Part shown: positions 31,877 through 44,729 of the stretch, piece after piece | Layout of the letters: each line of letters starts with the position of its first letter | How positions within the stretch are numbered: position 1 is the stretch's first letter | NCBI GenBank assembly: GCA_015680905.1 | Contig: CM027385.1 | Location: forward strand, 79,877,501 to 79,941,500 | Length of the DNA stretch: 64,000 nucleotides | Direction of reading: 5' to 3' | Origin: Coptis chinensis | Lineage: Eukaryota > Streptophyta > Magnoliopsida > Ranunculales > Ranunculaceae | The notes under the pieces: model-generated | Seen by the model: the letters and a program-made list of their open reading frames with translations, nothing else | What the model was told of the DNA's origin: nothing | Database searches by the model: none | Program-made: the position numbers and the translations under genes

Positions 31877-32509
31877 TGTTAGAATAATTGTATGAACACA
31901 ACAGCTAGAGTAGAACAGAAGGAACAATAGACAATGACAGTAGTAATAGGGAATCACCAAGGCGCGTATTAGGCTGTCATTAAGGAAAGATTCGCCTCTT
32001 CCAATGGTGCAGAAAGGCAGCAGTGGCGTCTTTCTCACAGGATTCAATGGTGTACAGTAGCTTGACTTTGCACTAGAACAAACTACTCTTTAGAACAGGA
32101 ATATAACTCTTTCTGGCGGCTACATGAAGAAGAGAGGAAGAATAAGGCAGATGCGAGTTTCTGTTTCTCTGAGATTGGTTTATGTTAAAAGTCCATTCCC
32201 TCTATGGACTCACAGTCCTATTTTATAGAGGTTAGGTCTGTCTCCTAAACAGATAAGGAAAAGAGACCAACTCCTAATAGAACACCAGAACTTGCTGCTC
32301 AAGAAAAAAGCAAAACAAGTTTAGGCTATTGGTCAAACCACTACCCACAACAGTAACCCCAAGCTCAAGCCCGAACCCTACCCGATGTGGTGGATAACCA
32401 ATGTGGGACTATCTACTATGCACTAAAGTGGAGAGAACACCTTTTGTTCATCTCCCCCACTTTGCACACACACACACTAGTATTTAGAAATACACAAGAG
32501 ATTCCAACA
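31877..32509 (-). repeat. LTR (3' in element orientation) of copia element 3
   Basis: 633 bp, on the plus strand TGTTAGAATAATTG...GATTCCAACA. It contains the phrase CCACTTTGCACACACAC near its end. Confidence 0.88.
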
Positions 32510-33060
32510 ATCTCCCACTATTTCAAAATACTAATAGTCCCCCACTATTTTGGAATATGATATTACAAAAGAAATGGGTTAACGAAATGCCAGAGAGAAT
32601 CGAAAAAATAATGCATAAGATACTGGTGCTTTATTGGCTTGAATCAGTCATAGGGTAACATGTCTTATAATACGTGAAAGTGGTGGATTAAAAAATCTTT
32701 GAACCAACATTCCCTTGTAGTAAAATAGATCACATGCAGCACCCCCACTGCTCTTTCATTATATGTCTGTTTTGCGGTGTTGCGCTTCTGCGCTGCCTGT
32801 GTTCCATTAATGCTCTAGAGTACTTGCCCGAATACTCATAAGAACCTACCCAGTTCTACATTCACGTAGGTGGATTTCCATTAGGTGTACATTGCAGTTT
32901 AAATACACCACCTCATTAAAATATGGGCTATATATGGAATCCAATAAGAGTTAAAGAACTCATCCTTACTCACTGATACAACTACATTTTGGACCCGGAC
33001 ATACGCCCGAGATCTATTAAATATTTTGTGTGCTGAAAATGCTTTACAAAATGTCTCACA

Positions 33061-33723
33061 CAAATTTTTGAATCAAAATATATTTTTATTGAAAATAAAC
33101 TGAAATACGTTAATGACCAACGATTATGGTGCATAAGTACTTGGAAACTAATTAAGGGATCAAATTGAGATAGCCTCTTCACTTTGTGGTTTAGGATATT
33201 AATCCATAATTTTCAAATAGAATTATCTTAAACTCGATCTAGCTTGTATAATAGTTTTATTATATTTATGGTGATTTAGTGGCAAATTCTCGAATCAGAA
33301 TATATTTTTATTAAAAATAAACCGAAATACGTTAATGAGCAACGATTATGGTGCATAAGTACTTGAAAACTAAGGGATCAAATTGAGATAGCCTATTCAC
33401 TTTGTGGTTTAGGATATTAATCTATAATTTTTAAATAGAATTATATTAAACTCGATCTAACTTGTATAATAGTTTTTTTAGATTTATGGTGATTTAGCGG
33501 CAATTTTTTTAATCAGAATATATTTTTATTGAAAATAAACCGAAATACGTTAATGAACAGCGCTTATGGTGCATAAGTACTTGGAAACTAAGGGATCAAA
33601 TTGAGATAGCGTATTCACTTTGTGGTTTAGAATATTAATCTGTAATTTTCAAATAGAATTATTTTAAACTCGATCTAGCTTGTATAATAGTTTTATTAGA
33701 TTTATGGTGATTTAGCGGTAAAT
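33061..33723. repeat. Three tandem ~220-bp repeats
   Basis: Units start near 33061, 33283 and 33501, each with AATATATTTTTATTGAAAATAA-like sequence, then GTGCATAAGTACTTG and TTGTATAATAGTTTT. By eye about 90% identical. Confidence 0.85.
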
Positions 33724-33829
33724 CATCACCGTTCGGCTTACGTACTAATGTGTACAAATCACTAAAACAGATTGATTGTTTCCATATCCTCAAAGAATAC
33801 TCTACTCCCACTTGAAAAGATTTATCATA

Positions 33830-36800
33830 TGAACGTGTCCTACGAACGGGTGCCGTTATATTAAATTATTCTAAAAAATATTAGCAACTATGCATAGCTA
33901 TGAGATATGAAAATTATATTAATTACTCATTTAAATTTCTTGCACCACTCTCTATAAAAAGGAAGCACCAAACCTTGATAAAACTAATCGATTTTTTTTT
34001 TTTATTTTTTTATTTTTTTATTGTTAGGTTTAATAATAGAAGTTTGATTGAAGTTTTGTGAGAATGGCCAATGTCGTGGCGAAGATAATATTGAAGCTAC
34101 TTGAATAGCAAGGTATTCCCAATCACAATAAAAAGAATTATAATAAACACTACTTAAAATGCAAAACTATATTTGTCGAGACATTTATTCCCCCTACATA
34201 AAATACAAATATGCTTTAGGGTTATTAGTTCAAGCATTTGCATCAAGTTTCAGATTTTTCATTAATTATTCTTTGAGGTTAGTTTAATGTAGTACGTTGC
34301 ATCCCGTTTCCAATTTCTCATTAATTATTTTTTGAGGTTAGTACAATGCAGTTGCATTAAGTTTCCAATTTCCCGTTAATTATTATTTGAGGTTAGTTCA
34401 GTGCAATTACATCCACTTTATGATTTCTCGTTAGTTATTCATTAAGGTTAATTCAGTACAGTTGCATCCAGTTTTCGATATTTCGTTAATTAGTCTTTGA
34501 GATTAGTTCATTGTATTTGCATCCAGGTTCCAATCTCCTGTTAATTATTCTTTGAGGTTAGTTCAATATATTTGCATCCAGTTTCTGATTTTCCGTTAAT
34601 TATTTTTCTATGTTAGTTCGATAATTTACAATTTCTATACAGTTTGCATACATGTAAGAGTCTATTTTTATAAACTCACTTTCGTTTTGGGTTCCTAATT
34701 ACTTGTAATTACTCATATGAGAAGGCTAAAAAAGTGGATATTTATGCTTTGAAGTCAGTGCGATACAGTTACATCCGACTTCCGATTTCTAGTTAACCAT
34801 TTTTTTATGTTATTTCAATGCATTTGCATCCAATTTCTGATTTCCCGTTAGTTAATATTTGATTTTAGTTTAATGCAGTTGCATCTAGTTTTTGGTTTTT
34901 CGTTAATTATTCTTTGAGGTTAGTTCAATGCAGTTGCATATAATTTTCGATTTTATGTTAATTGTTCTTTGAGGTTAGTTCAATGCATTTGCATCAAGTT
35001 TTTGATTTCTTGTTAATTATTTTTTGAGATTAGTTCAATGAAGTCACATCAAATTTATAATTTTCCGTTAATTATTCATTTAGGTTAGTTCAGTGTAGTT
35101 TCATCCATTTTTTAATGTTTCATTAATTAGTCTTTGAGATTAGTTCATTGCATTTGGATCCAATTTCCGATTTCCCGATAATAACTTCTTAAGGTTAGTT
35201 CAATACATTTGCATCTAGTTTCTGATTATTTATGCTTTGAGGTTAGTTCGATATAATTATGTCCGTTTTCTGATTTCCCGTTAACTATTCTTTGAGGTTA
35301 TTTCAATCCATTTGCATTTAGTTTTCGATTTTCCACCAATTATTCTATGAGGTTAGTTTAATGTAGTTGCATTCGGTTTTTGATTTTATATTAATTATTT
35401 TTTGAGTTAAGTTCAATGCATACTGTTTCTGGTTTCCCATTAATTATTATTTGAGGTTTGTTTGATGTATTTGCATACCGTTTCTAATTTTCCGTTAAAT
35501 ATTTTTCAAGAATTTGCATTCAATTTCTAATTTTCCGTTAGTTACTTTATGTCGTTAGTTTAATGCAATTTGCATAAAATTTATGATTTCCCGTTAATTA
35601 CTCCTTGAGCTCAATTATGTATTAAACTATGAGTAATTATGCAAGGAGTAATTAACGGGATAATTATCCAATGTGGTGTGTAATACCAATTTCTACTGAT
35701 CCATCTGTAGTGTCCTTGCAAACATGACATAAAAAGTAAATTATGCTTAATTTACTATGTGGGATCATCGAAGATTATCCAGTTTCCGATTTCTCGTTAA
35801 TTATTCTTAAATTATGCATGACTCACTATGTGAAATCTTCAAAAATTATCTACGAACGAGTGTTTTTATATTAATTATTCTAAAAAATATTTGTAAATAT
35901 GCATAACTATTATATATTAATATTATATTGATCACTCAACCAAATTTCTTATAACGTGAAAACCTCACTCTCTATTAAAAAAAAAAACTCACATTTGATA
36001 AAATCTTTCAACTTTATTTTTTTGTTTAATAATAGAAGTTTTGTAAGATTGCCTAATAAGGCGAAATTCATATATATTGAAGCTACTTGAATAGCAAGGA
36101 GTTCCCAATCATACGAAAAGAGATAAGATAAACATCATTTTAAATGCAAAACTATAATTATCGATATATTTCCACAACATATAACCCAACTATGTTTTGA
36201 GGTTAGTTTAATGCATTTGCATCTAGTTTCTGATTTTTCGTTATTTATATTTTGAGGTAAGTTCAATGTAGTTGCATCCAATTTCCAATTCTCGTTATTT
36301 ATTTTTTTAGATCAGTTCAATGCAGTTGCATCCAGTTTCTAATTTATCGTTAATTATTCTTTTCAATTAGTTAAATACATTTGCATACAATTCCCAATTT
36401 TCTATTAATTGTTCTTTGAGGTCAGTTCAATGCATTTGCATCCAGTTTCTGATTTCCCGTTAATTCTTCCATGAGATTAGTTTAATGCATTTGCATATAG
36501 TTTTCGATTTTCGATTTCTCGTGTTTATTATTTGATAAAGTTGCATTTGCATCTAGTTTCCGATTTCCCGTTAATTATTGTTTGAGATTAGTTCAATGAG
36601 TTTGCATCCAATTTCCGATTTCCTGTTAATTATTTATTGAGGTTTTGCATCCAGTATATTTTTTGAGATTAGTTCAATGCAGTTGCATCAAGTTTCCGAT
36701 TTTCCGTTAATTATTTTTTTAAGATTAGTTCCACGCATTTATTAATTATTTCTTATTTTTTGACAATTATTTTTTTTATGTTAGTTTGATGTATTTGTAT

Positions 36801-37020
36801 CCAAGTTTTGATTTTCCGTTAATTATTCTTTGAGGTTACTTTAATGTAGTTGTATCCATATTTCGATGTTCTACTAATTACTTTTTAAGATTAGTTTAAT
36901 GCTTGTATTTGCATCCAGTTTCCGATTTCCCGTTAAATATTATTTGAGGTTAGTTCGATACATTTGCATCCAGTTTACCGTTCCCCATTAATTGTTTTTT
37001 GTCATTAGTTTCATTCAGGA
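33830..37020. repeat. Higher-order satellite: ~370-bp header plus 55-bp repeat array, twice
   Basis: A header (about 33840-34215, with TTGAAGCTACTTGAATAGCA at its end) precedes an array of about 25 degenerate 55-bp units (34220-35600). A second header (about 35850-36190) precedes about 15 more units (36190-37015). The unit core is TGCATCCAGTTTCCGATTTC, followed by CCGTTAATTATTCTTTGAGG and TTAGTTCAATGCA. The two header-array blocks form a higher-order repeat of about 2 kb. No coding was seen. Confidence 0.85.
35590..35659. repeat. 18-bp perfect inverted repeat within the satellite
   Basis: CCCGTTAATTACTCCTTG (35590-35607) and CAAGGAGTAATTAACGGG (35642-35659) are separated by 34 bp. The sequence is the satellite core facing its own inverted copy. 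Confidence 0.85.
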
Positions 37021-37194
37021 TTATATATATTTTAAAATATTTGTCATTATTGCTTTGCCGTTATTTTTTTTTTTATTTTCTATTATATATTTTGTATAAT
37101 TGTTTTTAACTATGTTTTGAGGCTATGTTAAGGATATATTCGAAATAAGTCGGTGTTTTATCATAGATACTAAAATTGTATGATTTGTAATAGG

Positions 37195-37625
37195 GAATTA
37201 GTTTATACAAATCACCTATTTTTTAGCAATTTTTTTTTATTTGATCAAATATAAATTAGTTTATACAAATCACCTATTTTTTAGCAATTTTTTTTATTTG
37301 ATCAAATATATAAGAATTGGAACACTAAAAGTGTTTGATTCGTAGTAATAGGAAACTACCTTCTACAAATCACCTATTTTTTTAGTAATTTTTTTTATTT
37401 GATCAAATATATAAGAATTGGAAATACACTCAAACTCTCCAAATATAAGAATTAGAAATACACTCAAACTCTCCAAAGAGATTCCATGTACGTGGGATTG
37501 TAGGCTATTAAAAAATACTATCTTTCATATTAGAGTGCCACATATGATAGAAAAAAAGCTAACTCTCATATTAGAGTGCCACATAAGAGAGAGAAAATCC
37601 TCCTTTAAAGGTCTCTGCTTTAGTA
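37195..37625. repeat. Short direct repeats next to the satellite
   Basis: The phrase TACAAATCACCTATTTTTTA, with ATTTGATCAAATATA following, occurs three times (about 37213, 37269, 37366). ATATTAGAGTGCCACATA occurs twice near 37527 and 37568. Confidence 0.75.
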
Positions 37626-37639
37626 TATAGATAGTAGAT

Positions 37640-40600
37640 GTATACTAAGTATCATCTCGCCATAGGGTGGGACGTCTTATAAATAAAGAAGACGATTGTA
37701 CAGCAGGACGACGAAGTGACTTGTTTTTCCCTTTGAACCTACTTCATGGGATTTCCAATCACATAGGTAGGGTTGTCGTCAATGTCGCCCTATATATGGG
37801 CATAAGTCCTATCCCCCTCGACGTATAACCATTTGCCTCCAAAGAAGTGGTACGGTCAGACATGTGGCCAAACTAAGTCCAACCTAACATAATCTCTAGC
37901 AGCTACTTGATTAAGTTATATCTCAAACTTACATGTATTCTTTTCCCATCGCACATAGGATACCATGTCTTAGCTATTGCAATGAGACAGTTGCAAAGCA
38001 TATACACATTAGGAACTGTTTAAAGCCAATATGAAGATTTGCCAAGAGGTTGCTAACCCACTCAACATCATCACATGCCTTTTCTAAGGCGATTAGCTTG
38101 GATGATATCCAAGACACTCAATTTCCACCAAGGGTAAACACATAAACATTATTGGATCCAGTTTATAACACATTACCCTTTCAACAATGATAGAAATCTA
38201 CTAAATATAAGTGCATAATCAATGGCTCCACTATAGTACTTGGATAATTTGACAACATACATCCAATGTTCCTTATAAAAACAATGGGTTATCAACTCAG
38301 TATGCCATTAATGTTGGCAATGTCATGTCTCACAAATATAATCCATCAAGTACAATAGGCTACCAATGATATTAACATATTTAGTATGAGAAAACACAAG
38401 TAGATTATTTTTCATAAGATGGATATCTGCCACAAGAAGTGTTGACACAGTCATACTAAAGTAATACCCATACTTTTCAATGAAAATATTTTTACTAAGT
38501 GCGAAAACAACATAATGAGACCAACATGAGTTATAATTCCTATATTCACCAATCATTCAATTTTATAGTGCCTGACATTCCCCCTATACCATCCGACCGG
38601 TCTGGTTTAAGGTACGATGTGGCCTTCAACCATATTCAAACGTCAACATCTTGACAACTGAATATAGCAATTACAGAAATGAGTTTAACAACATAATGAA
38701 CTATCATTTCCAATGACGGTCTATTATGTGTTTCAAAAAGGAATTTCTCTGTCTCATACACATTCTCAATGCTAGCACTCATGATATTAAATCATCTAAA
38801 CAAAGAGAGATTAACACATATGTCTTGCTTTACTCTAAAGAAAGTACACCTCTTTATCAACAATGATACTTTGACATCCATATGATACCAATATGTTGTT
38901 GAATTGCTCATGCCTTTTATAGGCGCTTGAATCAACTCATACAAAGATTTAACTAAATTGTATACTTTCAGCTCATCACCTGGTACTACTTGGTATTGTA
39001 GTTCTGCACAACTACTCAACTAGAGTCTTTAGAATTCTGTAGAAAAAATTCTAGTTACATGAGCAAGATTTCAAAGTAGTATAAATATTGTCTCTGATTG
39101 AAACCCCTTGGCTATTATTATTAGCCTTGTATTTTGCAATACAAATATCATGTTTTAGTTTTCTCTTGAATATCCAATTCAACCTACAGATCCCCCAATA
39201 AAACAAGAGTCTAGTTTAGAGGAGTTGTATCCTTCAAAAGGACACTTCTCATAGACAGACAACTTCCTTATAGGTTAATGAATCTTCCTCAAGAAACATA
39301 TAAACATCATCACCGTGAATGGTGGATATACTCACTGATAGTCTTCCAAATTTCTTGTTTAGAAATTATGAGATCCTCTTACATAGTTCATTATGAACAT
39401 TCAACCACTCTATGCCAATTTTACAGGAAGCACATCCTCAAAATAAAATTAGCATATAAGACATTCAATAATAGTGTGGTATCTACAAGATTGTTATCAC
39501 GCATGACAACTAAAACAAACATTACTATTATGAGTTTCACCAATGAACATCTACTAGATAGTTCTAGATTCATTCACAATAGCTTTGGCAAGACACCCCC
39601 CACATTTTGAAACATTTTTGGATAGGCCCAAGACCTTTCCATACTTTGTAGTTCAGTGTCTTTCCAATTATCTTGTGAGATGAACTATGGTAAAACAGTG
39701 TCATGCATATGGGTCACCACCACCCACAGTTCAATAGTTACTCAACCTAATCAAACTTACATGCAAAGCACATTATACCGTTACAAACACTAAAAGAAAC
39801 ACCAACAATAATATGCACTCTTATGACAAGAATATACTTTACTCAAGTCTATGATTATGGATCATATTAAACATAGTTATATTATGTTCATGCTATCTAT
39901 ATGAAAGAAAATTCACAAGTGATTCAAATGAATTTTAAAGAATAGAAGAATTAGATGAAAAGGGTTTTACCTGAGATAATCATTATCATTCTTCTTTTCA
40001 TCATTCAACATTCCTACTGACATGGTGAGATAATCAACGGACTTGTACATCACCTTGGCTATTTATTCATAGTTATAGGAGGATAATGCCTAATAAAACA
40101 ATCTACAAGCGTTACATCTCCTTGTCTAAAATAGTCACTGGAGGATATTGTCTAAGATGACAATTCATAACCTTACATCTCCTTGACTAAATTAGGTTTA
40201 GGACGATATTGATTGTTTCCCATATTGTTTCGTCTCATAGATAACGATGTTCATTACTTAATAATATATGACATGGTTAAGCTTCATGCCAATGTTAAAT
40301 AATGCATTCATGCCAAACATGGTTAATATCATATCATAGGTTCAGGAAAAGTAAACTTTAACTGTACCCCTCACAACAAAAAGTATACGATATTTAATCA
40401 AATCTAGCCACTGAATATGCAAAACAACTGAGGACTCAACCTCCTTTTTTTACATGAGCTCAAGCAAGATAGGATACCCTATTAACAAGACCTCAAGTAT
40501 TACCACAACATCTAATGGCTCAACCCATTAATGTCTTCAACTAGAAAAATTTACCAATAAACTATCATCAAGTTCAAAGTAAATCTACGGTGATTAATAT

Positions 40601-41537
40601 CCAAAACTAGCATGTTTCACAACTTTAATATATGCTATATTGGATATAAGCTACAAGTTACTTCATCTAACATGTATTTTCACAACAGTAAAATTATAAT
40701 CATCGTCTAACAACACGTACACTCAATAGAGATAAACAATTATGCATTGAATACATTATAATTACTATCCAAGATTTGAGTGTGGTTGATATTAACTATC
40801 TTAAGGTCTCTCTTAAACCATCTACATACATCTACATATGTACAAAAAAATTTAATATCAAACTACTTCTAGTCCAACCAATTAATATCTTAGTGATAAA
40901 CAAGTATAATTTGTTGACTAAGTTATTAAAGAAGTTTAAGCTTAGGGATTTCCCTCCTAAGAAAAACTAACATACAACTCAAAGCAAGAATATCACCATA
41001 TAATCAAACCAAAAGAATTGCAAAGAGTGAAAGAATACGATACCTAACCGATTGAAAAACCGGATTATCATATTTTTCTCCTTCTAGAAAAACAGTTCAA
41101 AAGAACTGTAATTATGAACCAGCTCAGGACGAATTGGGTATCAAGCCTTATACCACTGGAAATCTCATTGAATCGGCTATCTAACACAAGAAGCGGATTG
41201 CAAAACCGAGCTATGAGCTGAAAGTTACAGCAGTTCCCGTAACGAGTGACGCAGCTGTCAAAAAGACGAATTTTGACGTTTTTCTTGATAGAAATCTCAT
41301 ATTTGACTCCCACAAATGTAGGAGAAAGGTCTACAACCATATAGGGTTTGATAAACCACAAAAGATCAATAAATATTCAATCTTTAATTGGTTTCCCTAA
41401 CAAAAAAGAATTTATCAGAAAATTTCTAAAGTCATAACCCAATAACACAAACAATAACTCAAAGTAAAAGACTTATCTTTTGATTGCCGTATTAAAGCAC
41501 TCTCCTTTGTTCTACTACGAAATTCTTTCCTTAAGAT
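37640..41537 (-). pseudogene. Decayed gag-pol of copia element 3
   Basis: On the minus strand two scraps are recognisable. At 38792-39019, LVKSLYELIQAPIKGMSN corresponds to the RT phrase LVKSLYGLKQAP. At 38323-38556, KYVNIIGSLLYLMDYICET corresponds to the region before TRPDIA in copia RT/RNase H. They lie in the right order for an element read on the minus strand. The rest has no long frame. The lineage (Angela-like) is suggested by the LTR start and these phrases only. Confidence 0.65.
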
Positions 41538-42166
41538 TGATAGAATAATTGTATGAACACATCAACTAGAGTAGAACAGAAGGAACAGTAGACAATGACA
41601 ACAGTAACAGGGAATCACCAAGGCGCGTATTAGGTTGTCCTTAAGAAAGATTTCGCCCCTTCCAATGGTGCATAAAGGCAGTAGTGGTGTCTTCCTCATA
41701 AGATTCAATGGTGTACAGTAGCTTGATTTTGCACTATAACAAACTACTCTCTAGAACAGCAATATAACTCTCTCTCTCATTTCTGAGAAGAAGAAAGAAG
41801 AATAGAGGCGGTGGCGACTTTTCTTTTTCTCGAGATTAGTTTCTGTTAAAAGTCCATTCCCTCTATGGACTCACAGTCCTATTTTATAGAGGTTTGGTCG
41901 GTTTCCTAAACAGATAAGGAAGAGAGACCAACTCCTAATAGAACACCGAAACTTGCTGCTCAAGAAAAAAACAAAACAAGTTTAGGCTATTGGTCAAACC
42001 ATTACCCACAACAGTAAGCCTAAGCCCAAGCCCGAACCCTACCCGATTTGGTGGATAACCAATGTGGGACTATCTACTATGCACTAAAGTGGAGAGAACA
42101 CCCTTTGTTCATCTCCTCCACTTTGCACACACACTGGTATTTAGAAATACACAAGAGATTCCAACA
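41538..42166 (-). repeat. LTR (5' in element orientation) of copia element 3
   Basis: 629 bp, matching 31877-32509 across its length. It is followed by the duplicated ATTTG at 42167-42171. Confidence 0.88.
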
Positions 42167-42421
42167 ATTTGTCCAAAAACTTGACTAAAACATGGTGCTT
42201 AGATAACAAAATTAAGACAATAACAAAGAGCCTTTCATTTTTTATGTAGTCTCCTCACAAATTCCCAGCGAACAACCTGGCTTGGTTTGAAAAACCAATT
42301 GGATACAGTGATACATACAGAATGGTTCATACATGGTGACGAAGATCACTTCCACCGAACAAACATGAAGCAAGCAATGAACTTACTAAAAGAATGATTG
42401 AGCATTGCCGTCTATTCATAC

Positions 42422-42983
42422 CTTACCGAAAGTCTTCTCCCCAACAAGAACAGCTCCGCAGTCATCATGAAGTGCAGTAGCTACCTATAAGCAACTTCAA
42501 ATTAGCATACCAACTCCGAGGAATAAAACTCTACAAAATAGAATGATAATGCTCACTATTTCACTTGAACTAGCAGTCTTGTTGTTGACCAATACCTGCA
42601 CCAAAGTTGATACTACACAATTAGCCTTGAAAAGAAGTCCCAAAAACTGTAGATGCAAGAAGGGTTGATACATGGCAACAACTTTTTACTCTTCTGTTAA
42701 TTTGCTTAGAAGCAGTACAATGTCGAAGCAAAAGCTTATTCATGGTTCAAGCAAGGACATTCCCAAATGTAGCTACCATGTTTTATCTGGCCATCCTCAG
42801 AATAGCGATCGACAAAGAGAGATTACAAATGAATTATGTAACTGAAAACTTAAAGCACATAATGGATGAAAATCAACATATTATTGTTGGTTAGCATACA
42901 ATTAGGGGAGCTGTAACCAGAGGCGCAGTCTCAGCAACTATAGTATTCTGGTACTTGGGATCCCTTCCAACTGTGTATATCAC
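42422..42983 (-). pseudogene. CtpA-like protease relic, three upstream exons
   Basis: The minus strand carries three exons, each in phase 0 with AG and GT borders: 42900-42983 (28 codons, VIYTVGRDPKYQNT then IVAETAPLVTAPLI), 42557-42595 (13 codons, VLVNNKTASSSEI) and 42422-42484 (21 codons, VATALHDDCGAVLVGEKTFG then K). These match the chloroplast C-terminal processing protease: the substrate-binding strand, the SASE region with the catalytic Ser (here in SSSEI), and the GEKTFGK segment with the catalytic Lys. The N-terminal PDZ domain and transit peptide are missing because PPR sequence takes over near 43070. These exons look intact, but the exons downstream are damaged. Confidence 0.85.
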
Positions 42984-43069
42984 CTGTAAACGTATATCAC
43001 CCGAGAATAAGGTACATGATTAAATACTTAATTAACGTAATAAAAGCAAACGGATAGATCAATGTACCA

Positions 43070-43352
43070 GATGGTATCATATGGGGGTCATTGCTATCTG
43101 CTTGTAGAGATCATGGTAACGTTGAAATGGGCGAACGAGCAGCGAAGAGATTAGTTGAGTTGGATCCTAGTGATAGTGGAAGCAATATACTTTTATCGAA
43201 TGTTTACGCATCCTCAGGTAGATATGAGGAGGCAATGGATGCAAGGCGTTCAATGCAGGAAAGAGGAACAAAGAGAGAACCAGGATGTAGTTTGATTGAA
43301 GTGAACGGTGAAGTTCATGAGTTTGTAGTTGGTGGGATTTCGCATCCTCGTG
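43070..43352 (+). pseudogene. PPR fragment, second copy (E/E+ tail only)
   Basis: It repeats 8125-8399 of unit 1 with few changes: WGSLLSACRDHGNVEMGER, then GCSLIEVNGEVHEFVVGG and ISHPRA. Homology begins near 43066, right after the CtpA relic, and ends at the point where unit 1 continues with IEIHALLDEL. The relic promoter follows directly. It has no MITE, so it is the empty-site counterpart of 8453-9416. Confidence 0.85.
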
Positions 43353-43577
43353 CCGACTGTAGTCTTAAAATGGGGAGTAAACACAATAATTAACACTAAT
43401 TATTAACCCATATGAAAAACACGTTCATGGTTCATCTTGATAAACCAATTGCTATCGATCATATCAACACCACCACTCTCATTTTTCAAAAATAAACTTT
43501 TGGTACACCATGCAAGTTTTCTTTTTTCTTGTCTAGTTAATTGAGAGGATAGAGATAGATGACGGGATCTGTGAAAA
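43353..43577 (+). promoter_or_regulatory. Relic CXE promoter without a gene (relic 2)
   Basis: It matches 9428-9690 of relic 1 (GACTGTAGTCTTAAAATGG; TATGAAAAACACGTTCATGG; CACCATGCAAGTTTT) and stops at GATCTGTG (43577), well before a TATA box. Confidence 0.75.
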
Positions 43578-43797
43578 AAATGATATTTTTTTTCTTGTTG
43601 GCCCACCATAATAATAAAATATAGGTCCCATGAACACTCTTGACTGAAGACATTTCCCTCATGCCCCCCAAAAGTATTACACTATTAGTAGCCAATAAAC
43701 ACAATAATTGTGACTATTTAGTGGCCAATAAATACAATATACCAACCCGATTGTGACTATTCGGCAACCGTTGTTGGTTGTTGGTTCGCAAAAACAA
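43578..43797. other. Unit-3 distal flank, partly duplicated
   Basis: It contains AATATAGGTCCCATGAACAC, shared with 15888-15910, and a first copy of the TTACACTATTAGTAGCC phrase repeated after the MITE at 44168. No gene. Confidence 0.55.
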
Positions 43798-44153
43798 GGT
43801 CCAAAATATCGAATTCGGTGAATATTTTGATGTACCAAAAAACCAATATATATCATATATATTGGAGATATATATATTTTTTTGTTGACCAGTAAAATTT
43901 TGTTTTGTATGTCGATATATCATAAATATCGCTGCTTATATTGGAAATATATCGGTTAAAGTCAACAATATCGATCAAAGTCAACAATTTATATAAGATA
44001 TATAAGATATATCGGTCGATATATATATATCGTTATATCGAAAATTGCGATATATATCGAGAAAAAAATGAATTCAATATTTGGTTGAGATATATCAAAT
44101 ATATCCATGTCGGTGTACTAAAAAAACGATATATATCGACGATATTTTGGGCC
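43798..44153. mobile_element. GATATATCGG-rich MITE upstream of CXE3
   Basis: Ends GGTCCAAAATATCG and CGATATTTTGGGCC are inverted, as in the element at 27578-27990. The flanks TTCGCAAAAACAA and TTGCGCAAAAGTA resemble a decayed long target duplication. Confidence 0.7.
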
Positions 44154-44639
44154 TTGCGCAAAAGTATTACACTATTAGTAGCCAATAAACACAATAGAAC
44201 AACCCAATTGTGACTATTCGGCAACGGTTGGCTCTAAAGAATACCGCCTCTTATAATTTTGCATAACTGTATTTTGTTATATTGATCCAAAGGAAAAACA
44301 AGCGAAGCAACCCTTGTAGCCTTTCAAAGTATTTATACATCATTGGTGAGTGACTTTGATTGTTGCCTTAAAATGGGGGTAAACACATACAAATGTGTTA
44401 AATTATACTAGGAGATACATATAGTGGTTAGCTAGTATGGGTGTGTATAAAACCGAGAGAACCAACTAAACTGACCGAATCGGACCGATCCGGACAATTT
44501 TGGTCGGTTATTCATGCAAAACTGGTTCAGTTCGGTTTGGAAAAACATAAAACCGAGTCCCTCGGTTCGGTCTTCGGTTAGAGACAGTTTAAAACCATGA
44601 AAACCGGACCTGACTCTAATTTAGCTATTGTCTGTTTAA

Positions 44640-44645
44640 ATTTTG

Positions 44646-44725
<80 letters not shown>
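44640..44725. repeat. (TA)n microsatellite and T-run
   Basis: About 45 bp of TA repeats (44648-44698) run into about 25 T (44700-44724). The T-run is the poly(A) tail of the minus-strand LINE. Confidence 0.85.

Positions 44726-44729
<4 letters not shown>

Larger units (their letters stand above)
31877..42166 (-). mobile_element. Ty1-copia retrotransposon 3 (Angela-like), inserted in a CtpA intron
   Basis: The LTRs at 31877-32509 and 41538-42166 are clearly homologous. A perfect 5-bp target duplication ATTTG lies at 31872-31876 and 42167-42171. Orientation is minus: the 3' LTR at the left is preceded (on the minus strand) by the purine tract AGTGGGAGAT, and the LTR starts TGTTGGAATC. RT/RNase H scraps are at 38323-39019. 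No standard tRNA-Met primer site was seen next to the 5' LTR. The 10.3 kb length includes about 4.6 kb of AT-rich repeat DNA (about 33000-37640) that is probably extra. Confidence 0.87.

Noticed and set aside
31619-32047. 142-codon minus-strand open frame across the LTR border
   Set aside because: It joins LTR sequence, an intron and a CtpA exon in one frame by chance. Only 31652-31786 within it is real coding ancestry.
34220-37015. Regular ~55-bp repeats resembling a CRISPR array
   Set aside because: The whole period is repeated and degenerate, with no unique spacers, in a plant nuclear retrotransposon. It is a satellite.
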